DNA of 64,000 bases from Monoraphidium neglectum (lineage: Eukaryota > Chlorophyta > Chlorophyceae > Sphaeropleales > Selenastraceae), in contig NW_014013625.1 of the NCBI RefSeq assembly GCF_000611645.1, positions 1-64,000 of the forward strand. The letters run 5' to 3'. Positions 1 to 10,381 of this stretch are shown piece after piece (positions within the stretch are counted from its first letter, which is position 1; each line of letters begins with the position of its first letter). The notes beneath the pieces were generated by a model. The model had not been told where the DNA came from. It searched no databases and saw only the letters and a list, made by a program, of their open reading frames with translations. The translations under genes were made by a program, and so were the position numbers.

Positions 1-34
1 AGAAACAAAGACAAAACTAGTTTGGTCTCTTCTT

Positions 35-106
35 TGTAGTGTAGAGTAACTGGAGAACTCATCGGGCTCATGACCCGACGATAATGGTTCGAATCCATTC
101 ACTGCA
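35..106 (+). tRNA. trnfM(cau): tRNA-fMet (CAU), initiator
   Basis: A full cloverleaf folds here: a 7-bp acceptor stem (TGTAGTG with CACTGCA), a D arm, an anticodon loop CTCATGA and a T arm with loop TTCGAAT. The anticodon stem has three consecutive G-C pairs next to the loop, the hallmark of initiator tRNAs, so I call it initiator rather than elongator Met or Ile(CAU). It lies 32 bases before atp9 on the same strand. Confidence 0.9.
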
Positions 107-138
107 ATTACAGGGATTCCCTTCTGCAATAATATCCT

Positions 139-366
139 ATGGTACAAGCAGCAAAACTTATTGGAGCAGGAAGTGCTCTGATTGCATTAGCAGGTGTAGG
201 AGCAGGGATTGGTATCGTTTTTGCAGCTTTGATCCAAAGCGCAGGACGTAACCCCCTAATGGCGAAACAATTGATGGGTTATGCCCTACTCGGTTTTGCG
301 CTATGTGAAAGCATTGCGCTATTTACCCTGTTGGTAGCCTTCTTGATCTTGTTTAGCTCATTTTAA
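139..366 (+). CDS. atp9: ATP synthase F0 subunit c
   Basis: Proteolipid c of the F1F0 ATP synthase rotor in the inner mitochondrial membrane. The 75-residue protein has the two expected membrane helices, a glycine-rich first helix ([10 protein letters not shown]), the polar loop RNP at residues 37-39 that contacts F1, and the proton-carrying carboxylate Glu57 in [10 protein letters not shown]. Length matches the family. There is no intron, and the only plausible start is the ATG 33 bases after trnfM. It ends in TAA. Its presence separates this genome from Chlamydomonas-type mitochondrial DNAs, which lack atp9. Confidence 0.97.
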   Translation: MVQAAKLIGAGSALIALAGVGAGIGIVFAALIQSAGRNPLMAKQLMGYALLGFALCESIALFTLLVAFLILFSSF

Positions 367-1699
367 GAACTAGAAAAAAAAACAAACTCTTCATTACAAC
401 GTCATGAAGAGGTCAAATTTTTGATTAAGTCTATGTTTTGAGAGACTTTTCATTGAAACTTTTAATCCTTTAGAAAGATCTTTTATTGAAATTTTAACAG
501 AAACCTTTTAAGAGACCTTTTATTGAATCTTTAACAGAAATCTTTTAAGGAATCTTCTGAGAAGTTCATTGGCCTTTCACTTTTGCCAAATTAATGTTCA
601 TAACCAAAATAAATGTTAAAACTCTTTAAAGAACTCTTTGAATTTCAGCGTGTGCTGCTGAGACTTAAATTTCACTTTATCTTTATGATAAAGTGCGATT
701 GTTCGCCTTCATGTCTTCTAAAGCATGAAGCATGTCCTTCATGCTCTAAACGGTCCTTGTATTTTTTTCACGAACGCGCTAATGAGACGTGGCCTTGACA
801 GTAAATAAGACATTTTGTTGAAACTCGCTAGCTCATGGTCGATGATTTAGCCAGCTTCAAGCATATCCTAAATGCACGAGCCATCGACCATGCCTAGCTA
901 TCGAAAATAGCTAGGCATGGTCGATGGCTCTCGTGCTTAGAGTTCAATATGATTTTAAAAGTATGAATTCACAACGAACTTTTGTTTGAAAAAAGAAGAG
1001 CTATTTGGAAAAGACTTCAAAGATTTTGAACTGCGGCTCTTGTGATGTCCTAAGGCCTAAAAACCCGAAGAGTTTTAGACTCTTTGCCAAAGTCAAATTA
1101 CCAAATCACTGAATTACCAAAATATTTAATTTAAGTTATTTTTCAATAACTTATCAAATAATCAAATAATCAAATAACCCCATTTGGTTATTAGGATTCT
1201 CCTGCGTTCATCATACAAAGAAATTTTTAGAGAGACTATTTATCCTTTCATCACATATATGCACATCAGCCATCAGTGGTCATAGGTTCAAGCCCTTCCT
1301 GTTCCTGTCAACATTGCGTCTCTGGCGCTTTGAATAAAATCGCTGAGCAAGCGCTCAGCAATTTAGAGCCACTAAAGTGGCCTGGAGAGCCCTTAGGCCT
1401 TCGGCCATAAAAGATGGCGCCCTAGTCATCGACCATGACGAGGGCCGCTCGAGGTGGCCCTCGAGCTTAGAGTTCAATAAGGTTTAAAAAGTATGAATTC
1501 ACAAAGAACTTTTGTTTGAAAAAAGAAGAGCAACCTGGAAAAGACTTCAAAGATTTTGAACTGCGGTTCTTGGAGAATCTTGAAGAGTGCTGATTTGTTC
1601 AAACAAGAATAATTTGAAGTGCTTCAAGAATGGCCCTTTCGTGAATTTATTCATGAAGCGTGCCTTGATAACCTTTAGGTTATCAAGCAGGGCCTCATA
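367..1699. repeat. AT-rich spacer with palindromes
   Basis: No gene is supported. The spacer contains AT-rich sequence, an interrupted repeat of TTTTAAGGAATCTT-like units near 470-560, a TCAAATAA tandem near 1150-1180, and inverted repeats such as the CATCGACCATG/TAGCTA cluster near 880-930. Two similar blocks at about 940-1030 and 1465-1570 (both with GACTTCAAAGATTTTGAACTGCGG) form a direct repeat. A tRNA-like fragment near 1270-1310 does not fold. Confidence 0.6.
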
Positions 1700-2647
1700 A
1701 ACCATAAACAATACCGTACCTAAACCAACACAGGTGGATAAGCTGAATAAGCAAAGGCTAAGGCAGACACTCGGGAAAGGAACTCGGCAAAATACTAGCG
1801 TAACTTCGGAAGAAGCTAGACCTTAATAAAGGTGTCACTAAAGAGAGAACGACAACTGGTTATTAAAACCACAGGGCTTTGCAAAGTGGAAACACTGCGT
1901 ATAAAGCCTGACGCCTGCCCGGTGCCGGGAGATAAGTCTAGTATATGCAAGTATATAAACAGAAGGACCGGTAAACGGCAGCCATAACTCTGGTGCGACT
2001 TGATAAGCTAATATAATAATATGGTGAAATTCCATAATTAGAGCCAACCTAATTAACCTACTAGAACATGCAATACGAGTAATTGAATTGTGTGAAGCTT
2101 CTAGAACAATGTAACAGGACGTTTGACCTCCGGACGATCCTGAGCTAGGTGAAGATTCTCATGGGTAATGAAAGTGAACCATCGCTTGAGGCACCACGAT
2201 GGCCGGAGGTTGAAATAACGGCTTGGGCTTGGGTGGGTCGCCAGAGTTGACCCATCAGTTTGGTCAGATCGTAAGATCAAGCCCATGGTGTATAGATGGA
2301 CCCTAACAGAAATCGTAACAATATTATATTGGAACAAGGTAAGCCCCATGCTCTCTTGAATTTCAAGAGAGTTCAAAGCAATTTGAACTATCGAGCAGGG
2401 GGTAGAAGCCTGGACAATAAGCAAAGGCTCTGCTGTAATCACAGAGATAAGATCTTATGATCTACACCGAAAGGTGGCCCACTTGTCCAATGGGTGACGG
2501 GGCTACATATCCTGAGCAAAATCAGTCCTAGATACCTACCTGACTCCAAAAGGCAGTAGGCAAAAACAGAATCCCATTTAACGAGGTCCATTAAAGATGG
2601 ACTGAGAGCTACCTTAGGTGGCTCTTCGATGAAAAATAGAAATTGTG

Positions 2648-2800
2648 TGGAACTGGTGCAGCATTGACTGGCAGAGATGCTATGAAATCGTTGCACGTGG
2701 GCAATCTTTGATTGCCCAATTGCAACACGGAATTGTAGTAGCTTATAAAAATGCAGATAAGGGTACATTAAAACTTCTTCAGAATAAGCCAGAGGAGTAA
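2648..2800 (+). pseudogene. remnant of group II intron protein, N-terminal RT region
   Basis: An open stretch of 50 codons reads like the first conserved segment of intron-encoded reverse transcriptases (W..IDWQ.CYE..., then LQ..I..AYKNAD...LKLLQNK). It is interrupted in frame by a palindrome built around GGGCAATCTTTGATTGCCC, and it stops at TAA before any catalytic motif. I infer a dead N-terminus; the same segment is visible in cox1 intron 2. Confidence 0.6.
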
Positions 2801-3279
2801 TTTGGTCAATAGTTTTGCTGGTTGAAAGCCGCCCTTAACGGCCCTTTTGGTTCCTTTTAGGGCCTTTAGGCGAGGGGCCGCCTAAGCGGCCGCGAGGGCC
2901 ACTTTGGTGGCCCTAGAGGGCTTTTGGCCCTAGACCTTTAAGAGGTCCACCTTAGTGGCCCTAAAACCAACGGCCACTTAAGTGGCTTAGGGCCTTTGGT
3001 TCCCCTTGGAACCAACGAGGCCCTAAGGCCAAAGGCCTTCGGGCCACCTTAGTGGCCCAAGACATCTAAGATGTCCAAGGCCGTCTATGACGTCTTGCCA
3101 TCAAAGATGACGAGGGCCACCCACCGTAGGTGGCAGGTGGCGAATCATCTTCGATGATTATCGCCGTCTAAGACGGCCTAGCCGTCTAAGCGGCCCTAGA
3201 TTCGCAAAGATGGAAAACTCGTCAAAGCAGACCCATCTAACGGACGTCCTGGGACCTGCTGAAAAAAGCAAAAAGTTTT

Positions 3280-3609
3280 TGCCCGGTTAGCCTACAAACA
3301 ATCGAAGATGAAGAACCTATGGAAATCCATCAGAAGATCGCCAAGAAACTTGGGGGAAGCAATGTGGTCTTAGGGCCTAAAAGCCCTCGGGGGTCCCCCC
3401 GGGCCACCTAAGTGGCCCTCGTCCCCGATGCCAAAAACCTGGTAGCACTCCATATGGAATGTCATCTTCAGGTTACTTATACTAAAAAGACTGCATTAAA
3501 AGCGCGATTTACAGAAATGGGATTGATTCAACAGATCAACAAATTAGTTCAACTGAACAACAAATTAAAAGAAAACCCCCAACAAAAAGTAAAAAGCCTG
3601 TCGCTGTAG
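3280..3609 (+). pseudogene. remnant of group II intron protein, C-terminal HNH
   Basis: The frame reads CPVS...EDEEPMEIH..IAKKLGGSN, then after a palindromic insert NLVALHMECHLQVT. This is the order of the HNH endonuclease module that ends many group II intron proteins (C-x-x-C, EIHH, NL..LH..CH). The two halves are in the same frame but are separated by about 65 bases of palindrome containing a TAA at about 3409. The second Cys of the CxxC pair is Ser, and EIHH is EIHQ. The protein is almost certainly dead. Confidence 0.6.
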
Positions 3610-3692
3610 CCGTGTGCGGCGAAAGTCGCACGCACGGTTGTGGCCGGGGGAAAGCCTGAAAGGGCTTACCTATCGGAATATGGTTCTAAGGT

Positions 3693-4994
3693 AAAAAACC
3701 TGCTCGCTGCCTTAGTAAAATTAAGCTATATGCTGGAAACCCCTAAAGCTTTCAATACAAAAAAGATTTCCTCAGCTATTTCACAGCTGAGTTTGTACTT
3801 TTCTGTGAAAAGTGCTACTTTTTTTTGTAACAATTTGAAAGATAATACAATGGGCAATCAGCAGGGAAGATAAGTTTTTTAGTAAAAAAATTAAAAAGCT
3901 TAAACCCTCAGAGACCAAACGCTTAACAAATAACAAATCAAATAGAATCTCAAACCTTGTTTTGTCTAAGACAAAACAAGCGTGTCCCAGGTGTTCTAAA
4001 GAACACCGACCATGTTCCAGGTGTTCTTTAGAACACCGACCATGTCCTTATTTTGTCTTAGACAAAACAAAGATATCTTTATTCTTTCTAAGAAAGAACA
4101 AGCACATCCTTGTTAAATAATGACTGTCAAACTTCATTCTATGTGGATTGTAGGTTTTGTAGATGGAGAAGGATACTTTCGAGCTAACATAATGACTAAT
4201 AAAAGTTTTCGCTTTAAAATGCAAATTCAACCGGAATTTGTGATTACACAACATAAACGTGACGTGGATCTTTTGTATAAAATCAAAGCTGTATTTGGTT
4301 GTGGAGCTGTTAGCAAAATTAAAGATAAAGATGCAACAGATGATACAATAACATATCGTGTTCGAAAAAATAGCGATTTATGTGGTAAAATTATTCCCTT
4401 TTTCGAAAAACATTTTTTGAAAACTCAAAAAAAAGTGGAATTTCTTCGCTTCCGAAAGCTTTGTTTCTTACTCAAACAAAAAGTACATTTGAAGGAAGAA
4501 GGTTTTGTTCAATGTTTGGAACTTGCAAAAAAAATTCCTTATAGTGAAGTTAGTTGAAAAGGATATGTTTTCTAAATTTGTTTAGAAAGGCTACATGGTG
4601 ATGTATTTTTGAGAAGTTTGAATTTGTTATTTGAAGATAGAGTCCAACTCTTGTTTTAATCATTATTCTTTTTATTCTGATTTGTCAATCAGAATAGAGC
4701 GTTTAATTTAAAACTATTTATTATATAATTCGATAAATATGAGAATTCTGTTAAATAACAAAATTTTTTGTGTTTTTTCTTTACTTGTTGATTATGAAAT
4801 CAATTTTTTCATGCAGTTTTTATTTGTCACAAAAGAAACCTTATAATAAATACTTGAAAAAGAAGAGAGCGTGCTTGACTCTTGTTGGTTTTTCACAGAA
4901 AAACAAACAAAAATCAAGGCTTTATAGATTTCGCAAAAAAAGAATAAAATCTATAAAGTGTTTAAAAATGTTTCTGACAATTTTTAAACCTATG
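3693..4994 (+). mobile_element. rnl intron 2, group I
   Basis: A group I intron inserted after T of GGT in ...CTAAGGT|AGCGAAATTCC; it ends in G (4994), as group I introns do. The core Q-like segment (ATGCTGGAAACC) is seen near 3730. The insertion point lies in the conserved 23S segment recognised by the I-CeuI homing endonuclease family in green algal organelles. It encodes a LAGLIDADG protein. Sequence after the ORF (4560-4990) is AT-rich and presumably carries the rest of the core. Confidence 0.8.
4120..4557 (+). CDS. LAGLIDADG homing endonuclease (single motif)
   Basis: A 145-residue protein whose single LAGLIDADG motif (IVGFVDGEGYF, residues about 9-19) implies action as a homodimer, like I-CreI and I-CeuI. 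It would cut intronless rnl at the intron site and spread intron 2. The C-terminal part (FLRFRKLCFLLKQKVHL) resembles the end of this family. The ORF is complete with ATG and TGA and is much more AT-rich than the respiratory genes, which suggests separate ancestry. The ATG at 4141 is an alternative start close to the motif. Confidence 0.85.
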   Translation: MTVKLHSMWIVGFVDGEGYFRANIMTNKSFRFKMQIQPEFVITQHKRDVDLLYKIKAVFGCGAVSKIKDKDATDDTITYRVRKNSDLCGKIIPFFEKHFLKTQKKVEFLRFRKLCFLLKQKVHLKEEGFVQCLELAKKIPYSEVS

Positions 4995-5646
4995 AGCGAA
5001 ATTCCTTGCCAAATAATTGTTGGCCTGCATGAATGGCGGAATGATTGTTCTGCTGTCTCTCCCGAGTCGCCAGCGAACTTGACATTCTCGTGAAGAGGCG
5101 AGAGATTTAGCACGGGACGATAAGACCCTGGCACCTTGACTTCAAGCTGTTGTTGCTGTTCTTACTTCAGGAGTTCAGTCTAGGTGGGACTTTTCTGATT
5201 TCATAGAAAAGACAAATGAGAGACCACCCTTTTGAAGAAGAGCAGCTCCAAAAAAAGGAACTGTGAAGGCGTTGTTCAAACTCTGTTTGAACACACTCAA
5301 CTCACTCTCAGCTTAGGGCCCTAAGGGCCTTCCAGAGGCCATCGCTCTTTGGAGCAACCCTAATGAGGCCTTTAATCCTAGGCGAAAGTTCTGTTTTTGG
5401 TCAGACAGTGTGGGAGTTTCTCTGGGGCGGAGGCCTCCAAAACAGTATCGGAGGCGCGCCAAGGTTAGAAATCCCCCTTTCATGGGTAAGATTTTGTGGC
5501 AATCCATTTCTCTAGCCTGACTGTAAGGAACACTCTCCGAACAGGTACGCAAGTAGGCGATAGTGACCCAGTGGTTTGGTGTGGAAAAACCACTGATCAT
5601 CGGATCAAAGGTACGCCAGGGATAACAGGTTCATCGGCTCCTAGAG

Positions 5647-6444
5647 GTGCGCCATTGTGCCGTTGTTCTGTGCTGTGAACGAGAGTTCACCTACATCATC
5701 TTCGCTTCTATGTAGTAAAGCACTTCCCTGAATGCCGTCGAAAACGACGGAGTTCTAAGCGGGAAAGAAAGCCATGTGAGTGGGGAAGATACCACCAACA
5801 GGCATTGGTAAGCTAGTCTTGGCATGGCTAAGTTAATGAACCCGAAACACATACGTCGTCCGTGATAAAGCCGCGCAGTAATTCATACCTTGATGCCCTT
5901 GAGGGGCATCAAGCATATCCTTGATGTGCTAAAGACACATCAAGCATGTCCCAGGTGTTTTTTAGAACACCGACCATGTCCTAGATGTTCTTTAGAACAT
6001 CGGCCATATTCTCCCTTAAGAATTATTTGACACAGGACTTTCTAACACTCTTCATGGAAAATCCAGCGAAGATTGTGAATCAGGAGCCACCCGATGGTAA
6101 AGACGTACGGGAGCCTAAACCAGGAAAAAAGAACGCAAGAACAACGGAACTATGGGATTGCCTAACGGACTAAAGTCCTATGGGAACGGAGCTATCTTAA
6201 CAGGGATAACGTTAGATGAAAAATCTAACCGTGTAAAAATTTTTTGCACTCCCCAAGAAAAGCAAGATCGTTAACCACAAAAACCTTTGTATTAACATCT
6301 GGCGAGCCGTATGAATTGAAAGGTTCACGTACGGTTCTGAGGGCAGTTTCAGAACCTAAAGGGATTCCCTCTGGTCTAAAGACCAGAGCATTCCTCTGGT
6401 CTAAAGACCAGAGCATTCCCTATGGAACTTCTTCTGACCCCTAC
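5647..6444 (+). mobile_element. rnl intron 3, group II (short, no ORF)
   Basis: It starts GTGCGCC right after the exon end CCTAGAG and ends CTTCTTCTGACCCCTAC before TCCCTATCGACG. The joined exons match the 23S segment around GGATAACAG...TATCGACG. Domain V is at about 6304-6338. No protein is encoded. Its 5' end, domain V and 3' end are near copies of those in nad1, trnM, nad5, cob and cox1 introns. Confidence 0.88.
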
Positions 6445-6835
6445 TCCCTATCGACGAGCTGGTTTGACACCTCGATGTCGGCTTGTTGCGTCCTTGGGCT
6501 GCAGAAGGTCCAAAGGGTAGGACTGTTCGTCCTTTAATGCAGCACACGAGCTGGGTTTAGTGCGTCGTGAGACAGTACGGTTCCTATCTGTGCTAAATTA
6601 GACTGAGACTCAGACCCCCCAGTACGAGAGGACCGGAGGGGTCCCAACCTCTGGTCTACCGGTTATTGTTTCTGCAGTATCGCCGGGCAGCTAAGTTGGA
6701 CATCAGAACCGCTGAAGGCATCTGAAGTGGGAAAGATTTGTCAAAACAGGTCTCTAAATTCGTGGAAGTCTACCACGTGGATCGGCAACAAGTGTACTTC
6801 TGTAAAGACTGGCTTGGTTGTACGAAACAACACTT

Positions 6836-7559
6836 TTTTTTCACATGACTTGCTTTCGGCCTTAGGCCCTAGAGCCTAAAAACCTTCTGGCGGTCACACA
6901 AAGAGTCGGCTTTTGTTTAAAGCCAAAAAAACCAGCTAAATCGGCTTTAGCTGAAAGCCAAAGATCAAAGAATGCGCTTTTGAGTAAGCTTTTATTTAAG
7001 CTTTCAAGCAAGTCATGATTTGAGCTTTCTTCTGTTATTTGAGAAAGGCCGCAACCGCGGCTCGGACATCTTTAATATCGAACTAGCGACCATAGCTAAG
7101 GTCACTTTGGTGGCTTAGGCCGTCGACCACGGGCTAAGCCATCGAAGATGGCGAGGACATCTTAGATGCCTAGCCATCTTCGATGGCTAGCCCGTCTTCG
7201 ACGGCCTAGGCCGTCTTTGACGGACAAGACGTCTATGACGTCTTGCCATCTTCGATGACTCGCCACGGTCGTTGTCTAGGCCGGGGGGGTACCCCGAAGG
7301 CCTCTGGCCTTAGGGCCACCAAAGTGGCCCTCGGTCGACGGCCTAGTGGGCAATCTTAGATTGCCCAAAGGCCGTCGAGCCCTAGGCCGTGGTCGACGGG
7401 CTAGCTATCAAAGATAGCTAGGCATCTATGACTATCACCGCTCTGCACTCCTTCATGAACGTGAAAAGATATTTGATGCGGTCTCTTAACCGAAAGAAAC
7501 TTTTTTTATACAAACTTTTTTCTATTTGATTCTTTTTTTTATCTATGCTTTTTTTTTTT
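6836..7559. repeat. palindrome-rich spacer
   Basis: No gene is seen. From about 7050 to 7440 the sequence is a near-continuous string of short inverted repeats (GCCATCTTCGATGGC, GCCGTCTTCGACGG, GGCCTCTGGCCTTAGGGCC types), followed by T-rich sequence leading into the rnl domain III piece. Confidence 0.7.
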
Positions 7560-7965
7560 ACACACACAGGTAGCCAAACGTTCGGTATTAGGAAGAAGAA
7601 AAATTGTCAAGTTTTTTGGACATGTCCGAAGTGATTATGCATGAATAAGTAGCTTAAGTCTAACAGACGGCCGAAAATCCTAGGTTTTCTGCAAAATGCT
7701 TCGAATGCAGAGTGATTCGGTTTCTAAAGAGAAGCCCTTTGGTCTCTTTGATGAATCCCATTGTTTCTTCTTGCTTTGAGTTTGTTGTTTCTCTTTTTTC
7801 AAACTTAACTTTTTTCTGTGAAAGCTTTATGCTTTTCAGAAAAGAAAAAAATTTGATGCAGTTAAGATCTTCTTCAAAACCAACTCTTTTTCAAAAGTTG
7901 ACCAATTCACAATCAACAAAAGACTGTGAATTCAGAATTTTTTTTTATTGCTCGAGTTAGGGCTT
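7560..7965 (+). rRNA. rnl: LSU rRNA fragment, domain III-like
   Basis: Segments near 7569-7760 follow bacterial 23S domain III in order: GGTAGCC..CGTTCGGTA, GAAGTG..TATGCATGAATAAGTA, GCCGAAAATCCTAGGTTTTCTGC, and GCAGAGTGATTCGG..TCTAAAG. In E. coli these precede the start of the main rnl piece at 1700, yet here they lie downstream of its 3' end, so rnl is split and out of order. The later half of the stretch is AT-rich and I cannot align it; both ends are approximate. No protein reading frame fits better. Confidence 0.65.
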
Positions 7966-8368
7966 GGAAGGCCCTTAGGCCCTCGAACCCTAATTGAAGC
8001 TTTAGCTCTTAATAAGAGCAGACGTTTGTTTTCTCGAAGGCCATCAAAAATGGCCCTGAAAGCTTAAAAGTTTTTAATAAAAAAAGCCTACAAGTTTTCA
8101 ACCAAAGATCAGAATGAAAGATCAGAATGAAAGTTTCAAGGCTTTCTATGAAAGCCTATAGATTTTAGATGAAAGCTTCAAAGTTTTAATGAAAAAAGTC
8201 TTGATGCCCCCCAAGGGCATCAAGGAAATCCTAGATAACCCAAAGGTTATCAACCAAATCCCAGATGTTCTTTAGAACATCGACCACATCTCTGATAACC
8301 TAAACGTTATCAACCACATCCTACAGATTTTCTATAAAAGCCTAAAGGTTTTGATAGAAAACCCATCC
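7966..8368. repeat. spacer with hairpins
   Basis: No gene. It holds palindromes such as CTTGATGCCCCCCAAGGGCATCAAG and GATGTTCTTTAGAACATC, and repeated GAAAGCTT/TTTAGATGAAAGC phrases. Confidence 0.6.
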
Positions 8369-8439
8369 GGGAATATGACTTAATGGTAGAGTGTCTGTTT
8401 TGCATGCAGAAAGTCGCGGTTCGATTCCGCGTGTTTCCA
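8369..8439 (+). tRNA. trnA(ugc): tRNA-Ala (UGC)
   Basis: Complete cloverleaf: acceptor GGGAATA/TGTTTCC (with G-T pairs), anticodon loop TTTGCAT, T arm CGCGG-TTCGATT-CCGCG, discriminator A. Anticodon TGC reads Ala codons. Confidence 0.93.
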
Positions 8440-8484
8440 ACAGACACACCAAACTTTTAATTAACTTGTTTTGGTAGGTCATCT

Positions 8485-9197
8485 GTGCCATTCTGCTGTT
8501 GCTTCTGTTGTAACTGAAAACTTACTTTGATTCCTTTGAAAGGCATCAAGCATGTCCTTCATGCGCTAAAGGACTGCCTAAGGCGGCGCTCGTTCATTAA
8601 AGACAACCTAACGGTCCATCTTTAGATGGCTGAGGACATGGTCGATGCTGAGCCATGGTCGCTGTCTGAGGCTGGTTGGTTCCTGTAAGGCCTAAAGGGC
8701 CTATTAGTTTCTTTAGGAACCAACGGCCCTCGAATCAAAGATCGACAATCGAGTTTCTCAGCTGAAATAATTACTCCTTTAGTAGAGCTTGTTGTGAAAT
8801 CTACTGGAAACTATAACTTCCCAGCAACATATTACAACCAGAGGTTGTAACGTTACTGGAAAGCAGCGGTTATAGTATTACTTTGGAAGTAAGGAATCAA
8901 TATTGACAAAAACCAACATTTACAAACAGTTTCACAATTCTAGCAGCAAGCCAGTCCTATGAGTTGAAAGGTTCAAATACGGTTCTGAAGATAGTTTGAA
9001 GTACCCTTGATGCCCCTAAGGGGCATCAAGCAGTGCCTTGATGCCCTTAGGGGCATCAAGCAGTGCCTTGATGCCCTTAGGGGCATCAAGAGTATGCTTC
9101 ACGCGCTAAAGCGCACGAGGTATATCCTAAAAAAAAAATTTTAGAAACTTGTTCTCTAAAATTACTCTGTCTCTACGGATCTTCTTCTGACCCCTAG
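8485..9197 (+). mobile_element. orphan degenerate group II intron
   Basis: The stretch opens GTGCCATTCTGCTGTTGCTTC and closes CTCTACGGATCTTCTTCTGACCCCTAG, like the common intron family here, and has a weakened domain V (CCTATGAGTTGAAAGGTTC..) at about 8950-8985. No coding or RNA exon is recognisable on either side; it lies between trnA and trnE. Three copies of a 31-bp palindromic unit sit at about 9004-9090. I read it as a relic or an insertion outside genes. Confidence 0.6.
9004..9090 (+). repeat. tandem palindrome, about 31-bp unit, 3 copies
   Basis: The unit CTTGATGCCC(C/T)(T)AGGGGCATCAAG, itself a hairpin, is repeated three times with the same linker CAGTGC. Confidence 0.85.
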
Positions 9198-9238
9198 AAA
9201 GCAGTGCTTTGATTTTTTTTTCAAAGCACCAACCCAAT

Positions 9239-9310
9239 GTCCTCGTCGTCTAGTGGTTAGGACAATGCTCTTTCACAGCGTAAACACGGGCTCGAATCCC
9301 GTCGAGGTCG
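9239..9310 (+). tRNA. trnE(uuc): tRNA-Glu (UUC)
   Basis: The cloverleaf has anticodon loop CTTTCAC (anticodon TTC), T arm ACGGG-CTCGAAT-CCCGT and acceptor GTCCTCG/CGAGGTC with one T-T mismatch. D arm and sequence GTCGTCTAGTGGTTAGGAC are typical of Glu tRNAs. Confidence 0.9.
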
Positions 9311-10381
9311 CTCTTTTTTTAGAGTTTTTGTGAGATTTCTAAAACTGTTAAGCTCTTCCAGTAAAGCTAGAATGGAAGGTGAGTGTTTAAAGACCTTCGA
9401 TTGCAATTCAGCCTATACTAATCATAGTTGTAGTACGTTTTATTATTGATGAAGTTCCTAGGTTCTGGTCTGTTTAGCTTTTTTCAGGAGAAAAAAAGCA
9501 ACTTTAAAAAAAAAAGCTGTGGTCGATGTTCTAAAGAACATTTGAGATATGCTTGATAACTTAAAAGTTATCAAGGCCCTGGTCGATGTTCTCTAGGGCC
9601 ATCTGGGATATGGTCGATGTTCTAAAGAACATTTGGGTATTCTTAATTTTTCTTCGAAAAAACAAAGATGTGCTTGAAGTGCCCTAGAGCATCTAGGGCC
9701 TTAGGGCCTAAAGGCCCTCTAAGGCCAGAGGCCTTCGGGGGGACGAGGGCCACTTAGGTGGCCCTAGAAGGCCCTTGGCCTTAGGGACCTCTAAAGGGTC
9801 TAGGGCCGGGAGGGCCGCCAAAGCGGCCCTCTAAGGCCACTCGCCACCTCTGGTGGGGTGGCCTTCGGGACCCCTTTGGGGGTCTAGGGCCAAAGGCCCT
9901 CTAGGGCCACCAAAGGGGCCCTCGCGGCCGCTTAGGCGGCCCTTCGCCCCGCCCTGGTCGATGTTCTAAAGAACATCTGAGACACGGTCGGTGTTCTAAA
10001 GAACACCTGGGATATTTTTTATGTACTTGAGCGCATAAAACCATTCAAAGAAGGTATTCTTTTTTCCAGAAGATTAAACCTGGCACTTTTGTTTTGACAA
10101 TTCTCAAAGGTTTCTTGATTTTAAAACTGAAGAACCGAAAGCTCAATTAAACCACCCTAGTCATAGGGTTTAGGTTGTAGAGCTTAGAGCTCTAGGTTTT
10201 TTTTCAAAAATTTATTAATTGATGCATTGACGGATTTATTGATTGACCCATTAATTGACAATGGTCTCAAAAAAAGTGCATATGAAGGGGTTTGAGGACT
10301 CTTAAGACTTTTTGGGCCTCTAGGGCCTTTGGCCCGGGGGTTTACCCGAGGGCCTTTAGGCCCTAGACCATCAAGCATACC
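9311..10381. repeat. convergent spacer, palindrome cluster
   Basis: This spacer lies between the + strand genes (trnE) and the - strand block (nad5), so transcripts converge here. From 9640 to 10010 it is packed with GGCC-type palindromes and copies of GATGTTCTAAAGAACATC. Such hairpins could act in 3' end formation, but that is inference. No gene is seen. Confidence 0.65.

Larger units (their letters stand above)
1993..3679 (+). mobile_element. rnl intron 1, group II, with decayed HNH-type intron protein
   Basis: The intron begins GTGCGAC and ends after a domain VI hairpin with a bulged A. Domain V lies at about 3608-3642 with the typical AGCCGTGTGCG...CGCACGGTT stem. This is the 'bacterial-like' ribozyme class, different from the family common elsewhere in this window, and is shared only with cox1 intron 2. 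The splice points are set by aligning the joined exons to 23S rRNA with no gap. The middle (about 2820-3240) is a dense cluster of GC-rich palindromes where the reverse transcriptase core should be. Confidence 0.8.
1700..6835 (+). rRNA. rnl: LSU rRNA, 3' part (domains IV-VI), three introns
   Basis: This encodes the 3' half of the mitochondrial large-subunit rRNA. Recognisable segments include CCGTACCTAAACC near 1715 (start of domain IV), CGCCTGCCCGGTGCCGGGA, the GGTTCTAAGGT/AGCGAAATTCC segment, the peptidyl-transferase region (GGATAACAG near 5620) and the sarcin-ricin loop AGTACGAGAGGACCGGAGG near 6621. Exons by homology to bacterial 23S: about 1700-1992, 3680-3692 (13 nt), 4995-5646 and 6445 to about 6835. 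Introns: group II 1993-3679, group I 3693-4994, group II 5647-6444. Domains I-III do not precede it; parts seem to lie elsewhere (7560-7965 and, on the other strand, 29560-30400). The outer ends are approximate. Confidence 0.9.

Noticed and set aside
613..798. 61-codon frame after atp9
   Set aside because: Low-complexity AT-rich sequence with palindrome content, no motif, no conservation visible.
1265..1315. tRNA-like T arm (GGTTCAAGCCC)
   Set aside because: No matching acceptor, D arm or anticodon arm can be built upstream.
10184..10378. Frame just after the nad5 stop codon
   Set aside because: It is a palindrome array read by chance; nad5 ends normally before it.
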